Positions 14,996 through 22,983 of a DNA stretch of 42,027 bases are shown in pieces; position 1 is the first letter of the stretch, and every line of letters starts with the position of its first letter. Location of the stretch: contig JAFZCU010000105.1 in the NCBI GenBank assembly GCA_017556145.1, forward strand, positions 1-42,027, written 5' to 3'. Source of the DNA: Prevotella sp. (GTDB lineage Bacteria > Bacteroidota > Bacteroidia > Bacteroidales > Bacteroidaceae). The translations under genes and the position numbers were made by a program. A model generated the notes under the pieces. That model was not told the DNA's origin. It searched no databases and saw only the letters and a program-made list of their open reading frames with translations.

Positions 14996-17095
14996 ATGAT
15001 GGAAATTAAAAACTTTACAATCACGAAACGCGATGGGTCACAAGCCCAGTTTTCTTTAGACAAAATCATGAATGCCATCGTCAAGGCATTCGACAGTGTG
15101 AACGAACCCGCTGATCTCGGAACCATTTCAAAGATCATCAGCCATCTGGATATCCACGACGACATTACCGTGGAGAACATCCAGAACCAGGTGGAAGAGG
15201 CTTTGATGCGCGAAGGTTTCTACCACGTGGCCAAGTCGTTCATCCTTTATCGTCAGACCCATACCGAGGATCGCGACACCCTCGAAAAGATGATGTTCTT
15301 AGCTGAATACACAGAATCGGTGAATGCTGCCACCGGTTCGAAATACGACGCTAATGCCAATGTGGAGCACAAAAACATCGCCACTCTGATTGGCGAGTTG
15401 CCCAAGTCGAACTTTATCCGTTTGAACCGTCGTCTGCTGACCGACCGTATCAAAAAAATGTACGGTAAGGAACTTGCCGACGAATATATCAATAAACTGA
15501 CCCACCATTTTATATATAAAAACGACGAGACTTCGCTGGCAAACTACTGCGCCTCGATTACGATGTACCCCTGGCTCATCGGCGGTACGACCAGCATCGG
15601 CGGCAACTCTACTGCCCCCACCAATCTGAAGTCGTTTGCAGGTGGATTCGTGAACATGGTATTCATGGTCAGCTCGATGCTCAGCGGTGCCTGTGCTACA
15701 CCTGAGTTCCTGATGTATATGAACTACTTCATCGGTAAGGAGTATGGTCTGGATTACTGGAAGCGTCCGAACGATCAGGCCGACCTCAGTCTGAAAAAGC
15801 GCTCCATCGACAAGGTCATCACCGACTACTTCGAGCAGATTGTCTACACACTGAACCAGCCCACAGGTGCCCGTAATTACCAGGCTGTGTTCTGGAACAT
15901 TGCCTACTACGACCGCTACTACTTCGAGTCGATCTTCGGCGACTTCTACTTCCCCGACGGCTCGAAACCAGACTGGGATGGTCTCTCCTGGCTGCAGAAG
16001 CGTTTCATGAAGTGGTTCAACAAGGAGCGCACAAAGACCCTGCTCACCTTCCCCGTAGAGACGATGGCACTGCTCACCGACGAGAACGGCGACTGCAAGG
16101 ATCCCGAGTGGGGTGACTTCACGGCTGAGATGTACAGCGAAGGACACTCGTTCTTCACCTACATGAGCAACAATGCCGACTCGCTGAGTTCCTGCTGCCG
16201 TCTGCGTAACGAGATTACAGACAATGGCTTCAGCTATACCCTCGGTGCAGGTGGTGTGTCGACAGGTTCGAAGAGTGTGCTCACCATCAACCTGAACCGT
16301 TGCATCCAGTTCGCTGTGAACCATGAGCTCAACTACCTCGACTACCTCGGCTCCATCATCGATCTCTGCCACAAGGTGCAGCTGGCCTACAATGAGAACC
16401 TCAAGGAGTTGCAGGCACACGGCATGCTGCCGCTGTTCGATGCCGGCTATATCAATATCGGGCGCCAGTACCTCACCATCGGTATCAACGGACTGGTGGA
16501 GGCTGCTGAGTTCATGGGACTGAAGATTACGCCTAACGACGACTATCTGCACTTCGTACAGGGTATCCTCGGACTCATCGAGAAGTACAACAAGCAGTAC
16601 CGCACAAAGGATGTGATGTTCAATTGCGAGATGATTCCTGCTGAGAACGTTGGTGTGAAGCATGCCAAGTGGGACCGTGAAGACGGCTACGTCGTGCCTC
16701 GCGACTGCTATAACTCGTATTTCTACGTGGTGGAGGACGACTCGTTGTCGGTCATCGATAAGTTCAAGTTGCATGGTGCCCCCTACATCGAGCACCTCAC
16801 TGGTGGCTCTGCCCTCCACATGAACCTTGAGGAGCACCTCTCTAAGGAGCAGTACCTCAAGTTGCTCAAGGTGGCCGCACAGGAAGGATGCAATTACTTT
16901 ACCTTCAACATCCCCAACACCGTCTGCAACGACTGCGGTTACATCGACAAACGCTACCTGAAGGAGTGCCCACACTGCCATTCAAAGAACGTCGATTACA
17001 TGACGCGTATCATCGGCTACCTGAAGCGCGTATCCAACTTCTCACAGGCCCGTCAGGAGGAAGCCGCCCGCCGATACTATGCTATGGCAGACTAA
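14996..17095 (+). CDS. nrdD: Anaerobic (class III) ribonucleoside-triphosphate reductase
   Basis: A 699-residue glycyl-radical enzyme that reduces ribonucleotides to deoxyribonucleotides without oxygen. Residues 1-95 form an ATP-cone allosteric domain (starting near ITKRDGSQAQFSLDKI). The substrate-site cysteines appear in SSCCRLRNE (Cys400, Cys401). The C-terminal zinc site is Cys644-x2-Cys647 and Cys658-x2-Cys661, and the glycyl radical is Gly674 in RIIGYLKRVSNFS. Length is typical. The activase gene nrdG follows after six bases. Two adjacent ATGs (14996, 14999) could serve as start. The leader contains a duplicated 16-mer that may regulate expression. Confidence 0.98.
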   Translation: MMEIKNFTITKRDGSQAQFSLDKIMNAIVKAFDSVNEPADLGTISKIISHLDIHDDITVENIQNQVEEALMREGFYHVAKSFILYRQTHTEDRDTLEKMMFLAEYTESVNAATGSKYDANANVEHKNIATLIGELPKSNFIRLNRRLLTDRIKKMYGKELADEYINKLTHHFIYKNDETSLANYCASITMYPWLIGGTTSIGGNSTAPTNLKSFAGGFVNMVFMVSSMLSGACATPEFLMYMNYFIGKEYGLDYWKRPNDQADLSLKKRSIDKVITDYFEQIVYTLNQPTGARNYQAVFWNIAYYDRYYFESIFGDFYFPDGSKPDWDGLSWLQKRFMKWFNKERTKTLLTFPVETMALLTDENGDCKDPEWGDFTAEMYSEGHSFFTYMSNNADSLSSCCRLRNEITDNGFSYTLGAGGVSTGSKSVLTINLNRCIQFAVNHELNYLDYLGSIIDLCHKVQLAYNENLKELQAHGMLPLFDAGYINIGRQYLTIGINGLVEAAEFMGLKITPNDDYLHFVQGILGLIEKYNKQYRTKDVMFNCEMIPAENVGVKHAKWDREDGYVVPRDCYNSYFYVVEDDSLSVIDKFKLHGAPYIEHLTGGSALHMNLEEHLSKEQYLKLLKVAAQEGCNYFTFNIPNTVCNDCGYIDKRYLKECPHCHSKNVDYMTRIIGYLKRVSNFSQARQEEAARRYYAMAD

Positions 17096-17101
17096 CCCGT
17101 C

Positions 17102-17569
17102 ATGCTGAAATACGTCAATACCGGAATAGTATTCCAGGAGATACCTGATGAAGTGACACTGGCAATTAACATCAGTAATTGCCCGTGTCACTGTCCGGGT
17201 TGTCATAGCCATTACCTTTGGGAGGATGTCGGCTTGCCACTGACCACCGAGGCCATCGACGACTTTGTCGGAAAATACGGTTCCAACCTTACCTGCATCG
17301 CCTTCATGGGGGGTGATAACGATCCAAGGGGCGTCGACCACCTTGCGGCATACGTCCATGAGGAATATCCTGAATTGCGCGTTGCCTGGTACAGCGGGCG
17401 TACCGTCATTTCTGCCACCATCGATAAAGACAACTTCGACTATATCAAAATCGGTCCCTTCATTAAGCACCTGGGGCCCCTGAAGAAACCCACCACCAAC
17501 CAACGCCTCTACCGTCGCACTGACGAGGGCGACTTTGAAGATATCACTGCCCGCTTCTGGAAGAAGTGA
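17102..17569 (+). CDS. nrdG: Anaerobic ribonucleotide reductase activating protein
   Basis: A 155-residue radical-SAM activase that installs the glycyl radical on NrdD. The cluster motif is Cys27-x3-Cys31-x2-Cys34 (NCPCHCPGC), preceded by the short N-terminal strand region usual for NrdG. It begins six bases after the nrdD stop and is surely co-transcribed with it. The end is convergent with the Lrp-type gene only 12 bases away. Confidence 0.97.
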   Translation: MLKYVNTGIVFQEIPDEVTLAINISNCPCHCPGCHSHYLWEDVGLPLTTEAIDDFVGKYGSNLTCIAFMGGDNDPRGVDHLAAYVHEEYPELRVAWYSGRTVISATIDKDNFDYIKIGPFIKHLGPLKKPTTNQRLYRRTDEGDFEDITARFWKK

Positions 17570-17581
17570 ACAATTCGTTTT

Positions 17582-18046
17582 CTATATATTGATACCGTAG
17601 TTCTGTTTCACTTCGCTCATCACGAAGGTACTCTCGATGGCACTGATATTCTCGATATCGCCCAACTTGTTGAGCACAAACTCCTGATACTGTTTCATAT
17701 CACGTGCGCGTACCTTTAATAAGTAGTCATAGGCACCCGAGGTGTTGTAGCACTCGGTAACCTCTGGGATGCGCATGATACGACGGGTGAAAGCGTCGGC
17801 CATATCGTGGTTGATCTGTTGGAGTTTGACCTTGCAGAACACCAAAAGACCTCGGTCCAGCTTCTCCGGATCAAGGATAGCCACATACTTCTTGATGTAA
17901 CCTTTCTTTTCCAACCGTTTTTGGCGTTCAAACACGGGTGTTGGGGTCAGATGGACGGCATCGGCCAGCTCTTTTGTGGTCAATTTCGCGTTTTTTTGCA
18001 GTGTTTTCAGGATCTGCAAGTCGGTTTCGTCGAGTATTTCTGCCAT
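17582..18046 (-). CDS. Lrp/AsnC-family transcriptional regulator
   Basis: A 154-residue regulator with an N-terminal helix-turn-helix (residues 5-60: DLQILKTLQKNAKLTTKELADAVHLTPTPVFERQKRLEKKGYI; the TPTPVFERQKRLE part is the recognition helix) and a C-terminal RAM ligand-binding domain (GAYDYLLKVRARDMKQYQEFV). Proteins of this family sense amino acids. It is transcribed divergently from metY with back-to-back promoters, so control of metY and of itself is a reasonable inference. Ligand unknown. Confidence 0.95.
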   Translation of the reverse strand: MAEILDETDLQILKTLQKNAKLTTKELADAVHLTPTPVFERQKRLEKKGYIKKYVAILDPEKLDRGLLVFCKVKLQQINHDMADAFTRRIMRIPEVTECYNTSGAYDYLLKVRARDMKQYQEFVLNKLGDIENISAIESTFVMSEVKQNYGINI

Positions 18047-18115
18047 TTTTTAGAGTTTTATTCTGTTTGAGGGACTTAAAAGGGCCTCCGATGGAAAGAT
18101 ATTCTTTCTCGGTTG

Positions 18116-18182
18116 CAAATTTAGGTATATTTTCTGAATTCTGCAAGAAATTTGGAGGATATTTCTAAAGTTCGTACCTTTG
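18116..18182. promoter_or_regulatory. Divergent lrp-type/metY promoters with adjoining -33 boxes
   Basis: For the regulator (minus strand): TTG complement at 18144-18146, 20 bases, TAAATTTG at 18123-18116. For metY (plus): TTG at 18152-18154, 20 bases, TACCTTTG at 18175-18182. The two -33 boxes are only five bases apart, so a single protein bound there would affect both genes. Partial dyad symmetry (TTTCT at 18131-18135, AGAAA at 18146-18150) lies at the centre. Confidence 0.75.
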
Positions 18183-18279
18183 CACCGTCGAATAAAGGAA
18201 AAGTGAATAGTGAATAATTTGCTACCGCTCTCAGACATAGAATAAACATTATTAATTAAATAAAAGAAAGGATAAGGTT

Positions 18280-19572
18280 ATGAGTACAAAGAAAAATTAT
18301 CGTTTTGAGACTTTACAGCTTCATGTAGGCCAGGAACAGGCAGACCCCGCAACCGACGCTCGCGCGGTGCCCATCTATCAGACCACGTCGTATGTGTTCC
18401 GTAACTCACAGCATGCAGCCGACCGTTTCGGCCTTCGCGATGCAGGTAATATCTATGGTCGTCTGACCAACTCCACGCAGGGCGTGTTCGAGGATCGTGT
18501 CGCAGCCCTCGAGGGTGGTGTAGCCGGTCTGGCTGTTGCCTCTGGTGCTGCTGCAATCACCTATGCTCTGCAGAATATCGCTCAGGCTGGCGATCATATC
18601 GTCGCAGCCGACAACCTCTATGGCGGTTCCTACAACCTGATTACCCACACGCTGGCTACCCAAGGCATCACCAATACGATTATTAATGTGAATGACCTTG
18701 AGGCGCTTGAGGCTGCCATCAAGCCCAACACAAAAGTTGTATATGCTGAGACTTTCGGCAACCCCAATTCCGATGTGCTCGACCTCGAAGGCGTGGCCGC
18801 TGTGGCTCATAAGCATGGCATTCCGTTTATCGTCGACAACACCTTCGGCACACCGTATCTGATCCGTCCTCTGGAGCATGGCGCCGATATCGTGGTTCAC
18901 TCTGCAACGAAGTTCCTGGGTGGTCACGGCACCTCACTCGGTGGTGTCATCGTCGATGGTGGCAAGTTCGACTGGAAGGCTAATCCTGACAAGTTCCCCA
19001 CATTGGCCAAGCCCGATCCCTCATATCACGGAATTGTCTTTGCCGACGCTGTAGGCGCTGCTGCTTACGTTACCCGCATTCGTGCCGTCATCCTGCGCGA
19101 TACCGGTGCTGCCATCTCTCCGTTCAACGCCTTCATCCTGTTGCAGGGTGTCGAGACCCTGAGTCTTCGCGTAGAGCGTCATGTAGAGAATGCCCTGAAG
19201 GTTGTTGACTTCCTGAGCAAGCACCCGAAGGTGGCTGCCGTGCATCATCCTGCACTTGAGAGCCATCACGACCATGCTCTCTACAAGAAGTATTATCCTA
19301 ATGGTGGTGCCAGCATTTTCACCTTCGAGGTGAAGGGCGGTCAGGAAGAGGCTTGGAAGTTCATCGATGCCCTGCAGATCTTCTCGCTGCTGGCTAATGT
19401 GGCCGACGTGAAGAGTCTGGTGATCCATCCCTACACCACCACCCACTCTCAGCTCTCACCCGAGGAACTGGCAGAGCAGCACATCACACCTGCTACCGTC
19501 CGTCTGAGCATCGGCACAGAGCATATCGACGACATCATCGACGACTTGAAGCAGGCACTCGACCAGATTTAA
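18280..19572 (+). CDS. metY: O-acetylhomoserine aminocarboxypropyltransferase / sulfhydrylase
   Basis: A 430-residue PLP enzyme of the Cys/Met metabolism family that makes homocysteine from O-acetylhomoserine and sulfide. The PLP lysine is Lys211 in HSATKFLGGHGTSLGG. The N-terminus (ETLQLHVGQEQADPATDARAVPIYQTTSYVF) and the long 230-260 insertion (GKFDWKANPDKFP...DPSYHG) are typical of MetY rather than MetB/MetC. It has its own promoter, divergent from an Lrp-type regulator. A leader of about 90 bases precedes the ATG. A hairpin lies about 28 bases beyond the stop. Confidence 0.96.
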   Translation: MSTKKNYRFETLQLHVGQEQADPATDARAVPIYQTTSYVFRNSQHAADRFGLRDAGNIYGRLTNSTQGVFEDRVAALEGGVAGLAVASGAAAITYALQNIAQAGDHIVAADNLYGGSYNLITHTLATQGITNTIINVNDLEALEAAIKPNTKVVYAETFGNPNSDVLDLEGVAAVAHKHGIPFIVDNTFGTPYLIRPLEHGADIVVHSATKFLGGHGTSLGGVIVDGGKFDWKANPDKFPTLAKPDPSYHGIVFADAVGAAAYVTRIRAVILRDTGAAISPFNAFILLQGVETLSLRVERHVENALKVVDFLSKHPKVAAVHHPALESHHDHALYKKYYPNGGASIFTFEVKGGQEEAWKFIDALQIFSLLANVADVKSLVIHPYTTTHSQLSPEELAEQHITPATVRLSIGTEHIDDIIDDLKQALDQI

Positions 19573-19599
19573 TCGTTATAGTCAATTATTTATAGAGTG

Positions 19600-19653
19600 A
19601 TCTGTCAAATCCGTCAATAGATTTGGCAGATTGCTCTAAATTTCGTATCTTCG
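19600..19653 (+). promoter_or_regulatory. Terminator-like hairpin overlapping the LuxR-gene promoter
   Basis: ATCTGTCAAATC (19600-19611) and GATTTGGCAGAT (19620-19631) form a 12-base stem with one G-U pair after the metY stop. The -33 TTG (19623-19625) of the next promoter lies in the right arm; 20 bases on is TATCTTCG (19646-19653). Confidence 0.65.
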
Positions 19654-19673
19654 CACCCATAAAACCGACACAG

Positions 19674-20318
19674 ATGAGAAATTATATCATTGCCGACAAT
19701 CAGGAACTGACGCGATTTGCGTTGGAAAGTCTTCTTCAGAAGGAAGATGAGGAAAACGTTGTGTTCCGCGCTTACGACAGGGCCGGACTCGTAGCGCTGC
19801 TCAAAGAGCATGAGAGTGCCGTCGTATTGCTCGACTACACGCTATTCGACTTTGCCGATGAGGACCAGCTATTGATCATTGCAGAGCGTTTCAGCCTGTC
19901 CGACTGGATCCTTATCAGCGACGAGCTCACCCCTCAGTTCATCCGTCGTGTGGTCTATTCTTCCCATCAGTTCAGCGTGGTGTTCAAAGACGGACCGCTG
20001 AGCGAGGTACGCGAAGCTTTGAATGCTGTCGACCGTCATACGCGATACCTCAGTCAGCGTGCGTTGGAGACCATCATCACCCAACAGCAGGAAGATGAGA
20101 CACCCAGCATCCTGACACAGACAGAGACGGAGATCGTGAAAGCTATTGCTTTGGGCAAGACCACAAAGGAGATTGCTGCTGAGCGCTTTTCGAGCATCCA
20201 CACCGTCACCACCCATCGTAAGAACATTTTCCGCAAACTGGGTATAAACACAGCGCACGAAGCGGTAAAATACGCGCTTCGTGCGGGGTTAATCGATCCG
20301 TCTGAATTCTATATTTAG
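19674..20318 (+). CDS. LuxR/NarL-type regulator with a receiver-like domain
   Basis: A 214-residue regulator from the ATG at 19674; the frame extends upstream to a TTG that coincides with the promoter -33 box, so the ATG is preferred. The N-terminal half is receiver-like: Asp8 in IIADN, Asp54 in LLDYT as possible phosphorylation site, but the usual surrounding residues are weak. Residues 145-210 are a LuxR-type helix-turn-helix (LTQTETEIVKAIALGKTTKEIAAERFSS then HTVTTHRKNIFRKLGI). No histidine kinase is adjacent, so it is an orphan regulator or works without phosphorylation. The stop overlaps the convergent SDR stop. Confidence 0.88.
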   Translation: MRNYIIADNQELTRFALESLLQKEDEENVVFRAYDRAGLVALLKEHESAVVLLDYTLFDFADEDQLLIIAERFSLSDWILISDELTPQFIRRVVYSSHQFSVVFKDGPLSEVREALNAVDRHTRYLSQRALETIITQQQEDETPSILTQTETEIVKAIALGKTTKEIAAERFSSIHTVTTHRKNIFRKLGINTAHEAVKYALRAGLIDPSEFYI

Positions 20319-21025
20319 TCTTCCTTGACAATCGGGTAGAGTTCGATGAACTCGCCCTGATGGTTCTGGCCGTCGTTGATGAGCTCTGCCATCTTCTCGC
20401 CAACCGTCTCGATGTCGTGGAAACCAGGCAGTGCCATGTTGCCGTTCAGATCGGTTGTCGTAGGACCTGGGTGAACGGAGAAGACCTCCAACGGTGTATT
20501 GCTCTGTTGCAGTTCGATGGCCATCACGCCCATCATCGCATTCTGTGCAGCCTTGCTGGCTACATAGGCCAGCGGATGCCAATAAGGACTGATTTCAGAG
20601 GGCACTGTCACATTGACGATGCGTCCCTCATTCTTGGTCAGCAGGGGCATCAGGGCCTTGGTGAGGGCGAAGGTGCCGATGAAGTTCACATCGAGCGTCT
20701 CCTTGATATCGCTGATCTCTGTATGCAGACTGTCCACACTCATATCGCCAGGGATACCGGCATTATTCACCAGCAGGGTCAGTTCAGGATATTTGGCGTT
20801 GATCTCTTTGGCCGCCTGTTCGATGTTGGCGAGGTCGCGCAGTTCGATGTTCACCCAACCCAGCACGTCGACACCAGCTGATTTCAGTTCGCTGATAGCT
20901 TTCTCTGCCCGCTCATCATGGCGTGCGCCAAGAATCACCTGCCAACCGCTCTTTCCGAGGTGCTTGGCAATTCCGAATCCGATGCCCTTGTTGGCACCTG
21001 TGACTAAAACAATCTTCTTTTTCAT
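20315..21025 (-). CDS. Short-chain dehydrogenase/reductase
   Basis: A 236-residue SDR with the NADP-type glycine motif TGANKGIGFG at residues 9-18, NNAGIPGD in the middle, and a Tyr-x3-Lys pair in AYVASKAA. The SDR-type serine is displaced (NVTVPSEIS). It resembles carbonyl-reductase-like SDRs annotated as oxidoreductases of unknown substrate. I chose the ATG at 21025 over the longer frame from 21079 because the glycine motif then lies at the standard distance and a promoter (-7 at 21069-21076) lies upstream. A 22-bp palindrome near its -33 region may be an operator. Confidence 0.9.
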   Translation of the reverse strand: MKKKIVLVTGANKGIGFGIAKHLGKSGWQVILGARHDERAEKAISELKSAGVDVLGWVNIELRDLANIEQAAKEINAKYPELTLLVNNAGIPGDMSVDSLHTEISDIKETLDVNFIGTFALTKALMPLLTKNEGRIVNVTVPSEISPYWHPLAYVASKAAQNAMMGVMAIELQQSNTPLEVFSVHPGPTTTDLNGNMALPGFHDIETVGEKMAELINDGQNHQGEFIELYPIVKED

Positions 21026-21068
21026 CTTTTTATCTTGTATAGTTATCGTGTTTATTACAAACGCGCTG

Positions 21069-21076
21069 CAAAGGTA
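21069..21076 (-). promoter_or_regulatory. SDR promoter -7 box
   Basis: TACCTTTG on the minus strand. The expected -33 position falls inside the palindrome at 21096-21117 and lacks a good TTG. Confidence 0.6.
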
Positions 21077-21095
21077 CAAAGATTTGCGTAAATAG

Positions 21096-21117
21096 AAATA
21101 CCATCTGTATGGTATTT
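21096..21117. promoter_or_regulatory. 22-bp perfect palindrome, probable operator
   Basis: AAATACCAT (21096-21104), spacer CTGT, ATGGTATTT (21109-21117). It lies between the divergent SDR and winged-helix regulator genes, across the expected -33 region of the SDR promoter. A dimeric repressor site is likely; the regulator is unknown. Confidence 0.75.
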
Positions 21118-21161
21118 TGCAAAAGAATCTTTATTTTGATGGCGCATTCAGAAAAATACAC

Positions 21162-21169
21162 TATCTTTG
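21162..21169 (+). promoter_or_regulatory. Promoter -7 box of the winged-helix regulator
   Basis: TATCTTTG, 19 bases before the ATG at 21189. A TTG at 21136-21138 is 23 bases upstream, a little farther than usual. Confidence 0.55.
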
Positions 21170-21188
21170 CATGCAAAATATCAGAAAT

Positions 21189-21875
21189 ATGAAACAGAAA
21201 TACGCAGTCATTGTATTCTTTGCGCTGATAGCAGCATCGGGACTGACCAGTTTCAGCAGCTATCGTGCTACGGAACTTTTGGTAGAGGACGATATGAGTC
21301 AGGCGCTGGCTTTGGCCCTCGACGAGCAGCAGAGCGACGTGATCAGCGCTGATACCATCCGAGTGTTCAACAGTCATCTGCAACTGGAGCAGTTGCGAGG
21401 CCATGCGATGTTGGCAGTCGATACGCGACAGAAGGGCTTCCGCTGCGAAGCCAAATGCGCAAAAGCGACCATCTTCTCGATGTCCGAACAACGACCTGCT
21501 CTGGCCCTTTGGGCATTGGCGATGCTATGGGCTGTATTCTGCCTCTATCGACGCAAACAGGAAATGCCACTATTGGCAGCTTTGCCTCATTATGGTGGTC
21601 TGCGCTATTCTGAATCAGAAGCTCGCTTCTTCGATGCAGAAGGTCAGCACGTGAAACTCACACCCATGCAACAGCAACTAATGGAGCTATTCTTCCATGC
21701 TCCTAACCACACACTCTCGAAGACTGATATCTGTGAGGCCCTTTGGCCCAAGAAAGAGGATGCCAGCGAGACGCTCTATACCCTCATCCGAAGGCTGAAG
21801 CCCATCGTTGAGCAGCATTCCAACCTGAAAATCGAAGTGGACAGAGGAAAAGCTTACGGACTGAAAGCCAAATAG
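21189..21875 (+). CDS. Membrane-anchored OmpR-type winged-helix regulator
   Basis: A 228-residue protein with an unusual layout: membrane segment at residues 5-22, an extracytoplasmic part of about 80 residues (two cysteines, Cys86 and Cys90), a second membrane segment at 104-120, then a cytoplasmic winged helix (136-228: KLTPMQQQLMELFFHAPNHTLSKTDICEALW, then TLYTLIRRLKPIVEQ and a YGLKAK wing). This is the DNA-binding fold of OmpR/PhoB with no receiver domain, so it would be a one-component membrane sensor, comparable in principle to ToxR/CadC but with the DNA-binding part at the C-terminus. The start at 21189 removes 24 weak codons and places a promoter upstream. Three PhoB-box-like repeats follow the gene and precede the next one, its likely target. 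Confidence 0.85.
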   Translation: MKQKYAVIVFFALIAASGLTSFSSYRATELLVEDDMSQALALALDEQQSDVISADTIRVFNSHLQLEQLRGHAMLAVDTRQKGFRCEAKCAKATIFSMSEQRPALALWALAMLWAVFCLYRRKQEMPLLAALPHYGGLRYSESEARFFDAEGQHVKLTPMQQQLMELFFHAPNHTLSKTDICEALWPKKEDASETLYTLIRRLKPIVEQHSNLKIEVDRGKAYGLKAK

Positions 21876-21884
21876 TTAGGAACC

Positions 21885-21952
21885 TGTCAGGCAATTGTCA
21901 GACAAATGTCAGGCAATTAATTCGCCAAAAACATAATCTCTTCATACCTTTG
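21885..21952 (+). promoter_or_regulatory. Three 11-bp direct repeats upstream of a promoter
   Basis: TGTCAGGCAAT (21885-21895), TGTCAGACAAA (21896-21906) and TGTCAGGCAAT (21907-21917) abut at exactly one helical turn each. Four bases later comes the -33 region (TCG instead of TTG at 21922-21924), then TACCTTTG at 21945-21952. The layout equals that of PhoB boxes, where OmpR-type winged helices bind head to tail and activate a promoter with a poor -33 box. Confidence 0.8.
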
Positions 21953-21968
21953 CAGCAAAAAAGCAAGT

Positions 21969-22520
21969 ATGAAGAGTTTTCTTTTTCTGTCTGGGATTGT
22001 GTTCATCGTCGTCATGGCGATTGTGTCTCTCTATGAACGTGAGGACGATAAGACCATACCACAGAAGGTGGAACGGGCAATGAGGCTCACACAGATGATA
22101 GCGTATCAGGATGATGACTTCGACTATACCATTCGCCATCCGTCGTTCTTCGAGCAGACAGATGATTCACTATTGGACAAAGGCTGTTGTCGCTTCAGCT
22201 TCTGGCAGGATAGCACTGAGATTGTGCAGACGGCCTTTGTGGAGCCCAATCCTGACTCGCTCACCGTTGAGCAGGCCATGCGGAAATATGCTTCAGACCT
22301 TCATGCTACAGAGCAGACAAAGGGCGAAGATTACTTTATTCTGTCAGGCTCGCTCCACACTGACAGCGGACAAATCGCAGGCCGACGATACTATGCTAAA
22401 TTCGTGAAACACCGCAAACTCTGGTTCGTGCAGTCATTAACTTATCCTGAAGATTGCGAACAAGCCATCAGTCGCCTTCGTCAGGAAATCGACAAGTGGA
22501 AAGTGTGGGAGTCCATATGA
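21969..22520 (+). CDS. Membrane-anchored protein of unknown function, probable target of the winged-helix regulator
   Basis: A 183-residue protein with one N-terminal membrane segment (residues 3-21, FLFLSGIVFIVVMAIVSLY) and a soluble extracytoplasmic domain of about 155 residues containing a CC pair (GCCRFSFWQD). The later part (YYAKFVKHRKLWFVQSLTYP) resembles the strands of small lipid-binding or chaperone-like domains, but I do not recognise the family. It is preceded by three 11-bp repeats and a promoter, so it is probably activated by the adjacent regulator. It could modulate that regulator's extracytoplasmic sensor; this is inference from position only. Confidence 0.75.
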   Translation: MKSFLFLSGIVFIVVMAIVSLYEREDDKTIPQKVERAMRLTQMIAYQDDDFDYTIRHPSFFEQTDDSLLDKGCCRFSFWQDSTEIVQTAFVEPNPDSLTVEQAMRKYASDLHATEQTKGEDYFILSGSLHTDSGQIAGRRYYAKFVKHRKLWFVQSLTYPEDCEQAISRLRQEIDKWKVWESI

Positions 22521-22543
22521 GAACCATTGTGGACTCTGTGAGT

Positions 22544-22861
22544 TCACTTTTTCTTCGGTTTAGGCATTGGGAGTTCCTTGCATGTCTCACGGACGAGTTC
22601 TGACAGATAGTCACGATCGTCCACATCGGCGATGTAGAAATAATCCTTGGCGCCTTCGTAAGGCGGACGCAGGTCTTCTTTTCGCAAAAGTTTCCGTCCT
22701 GCCTCCGTTGGCTTCAGATAGAAACAGTCATCACAGATAAGTCCGAAGATCTTCCCATTACAATAAATACCGTAGTCACCAAACATCTTCTTGGTCACTA
22801 TCTCTCCCGCACCACTACACTGATCGGCGATGTACTGTACAAAGTCCGCGTTACTAGCCAT
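22544..22861 (-). CDS. TfoX N-terminal domain protein
   Basis: A 105-residue single-domain protein of the TfoX/Sxy N-terminal family: VTKKMFGDYGIYCNGKIFGLICDDCFYLKPTEAGR is the core, ending in a Lys/Pro-rich tail. In gamma-proteobacteria TfoX acts in competence regulation, but stand-alone TfoX_N proteins in Bacteroidetes have no established role. A promoter -7 box TATCTTTG lies at 22895-22888 on the minus strand, 27 bases upstream. It ends convergently with the preceding membrane protein. Confidence 0.9.
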   Translation of the reverse strand: MASNADFVQYIADQCSGAGEIVTKKMFGDYGIYCNGKIFGLICDDCFYLKPTEAGRKLLRKEDLRPPYEGAKDYFYIADVDDRDYLSELVRETCKELPMPKPKKK

Positions 22862-22928
22862 TGTCTTTTCGATTTTGATTTTGGATGCAAAGATAATAAA
22901 AACATCTTAAAAGTTATAATCCTGCCGT

Positions 22929-22970
22929 GATTTTATTAAACACCGTCGCGATTTTAATAAACACCGTCGC
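22929..22970 (+). repeat. 21-bp tandem repeat, two copies
   Basis: Units at 22929-22949 and 22950-22970 share the core AAACACCGTCGC and differ at one base (TTATT against TTAAT). Partial further copies flank them. No coding role is evident. Confidence 0.85.
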
Positions 22971-22983
22971 AAAATCCTTCATC

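Noticed and set aside
15299-16981. A 560-codon open frame on the minus strand, antisense to nrdD
   Set aside because: It is a shadow of the nrdD codon pattern; the sense strand has a complete, motif-rich NrdD, and the antisense protein has no recognisable domain or ribosome-binding site.
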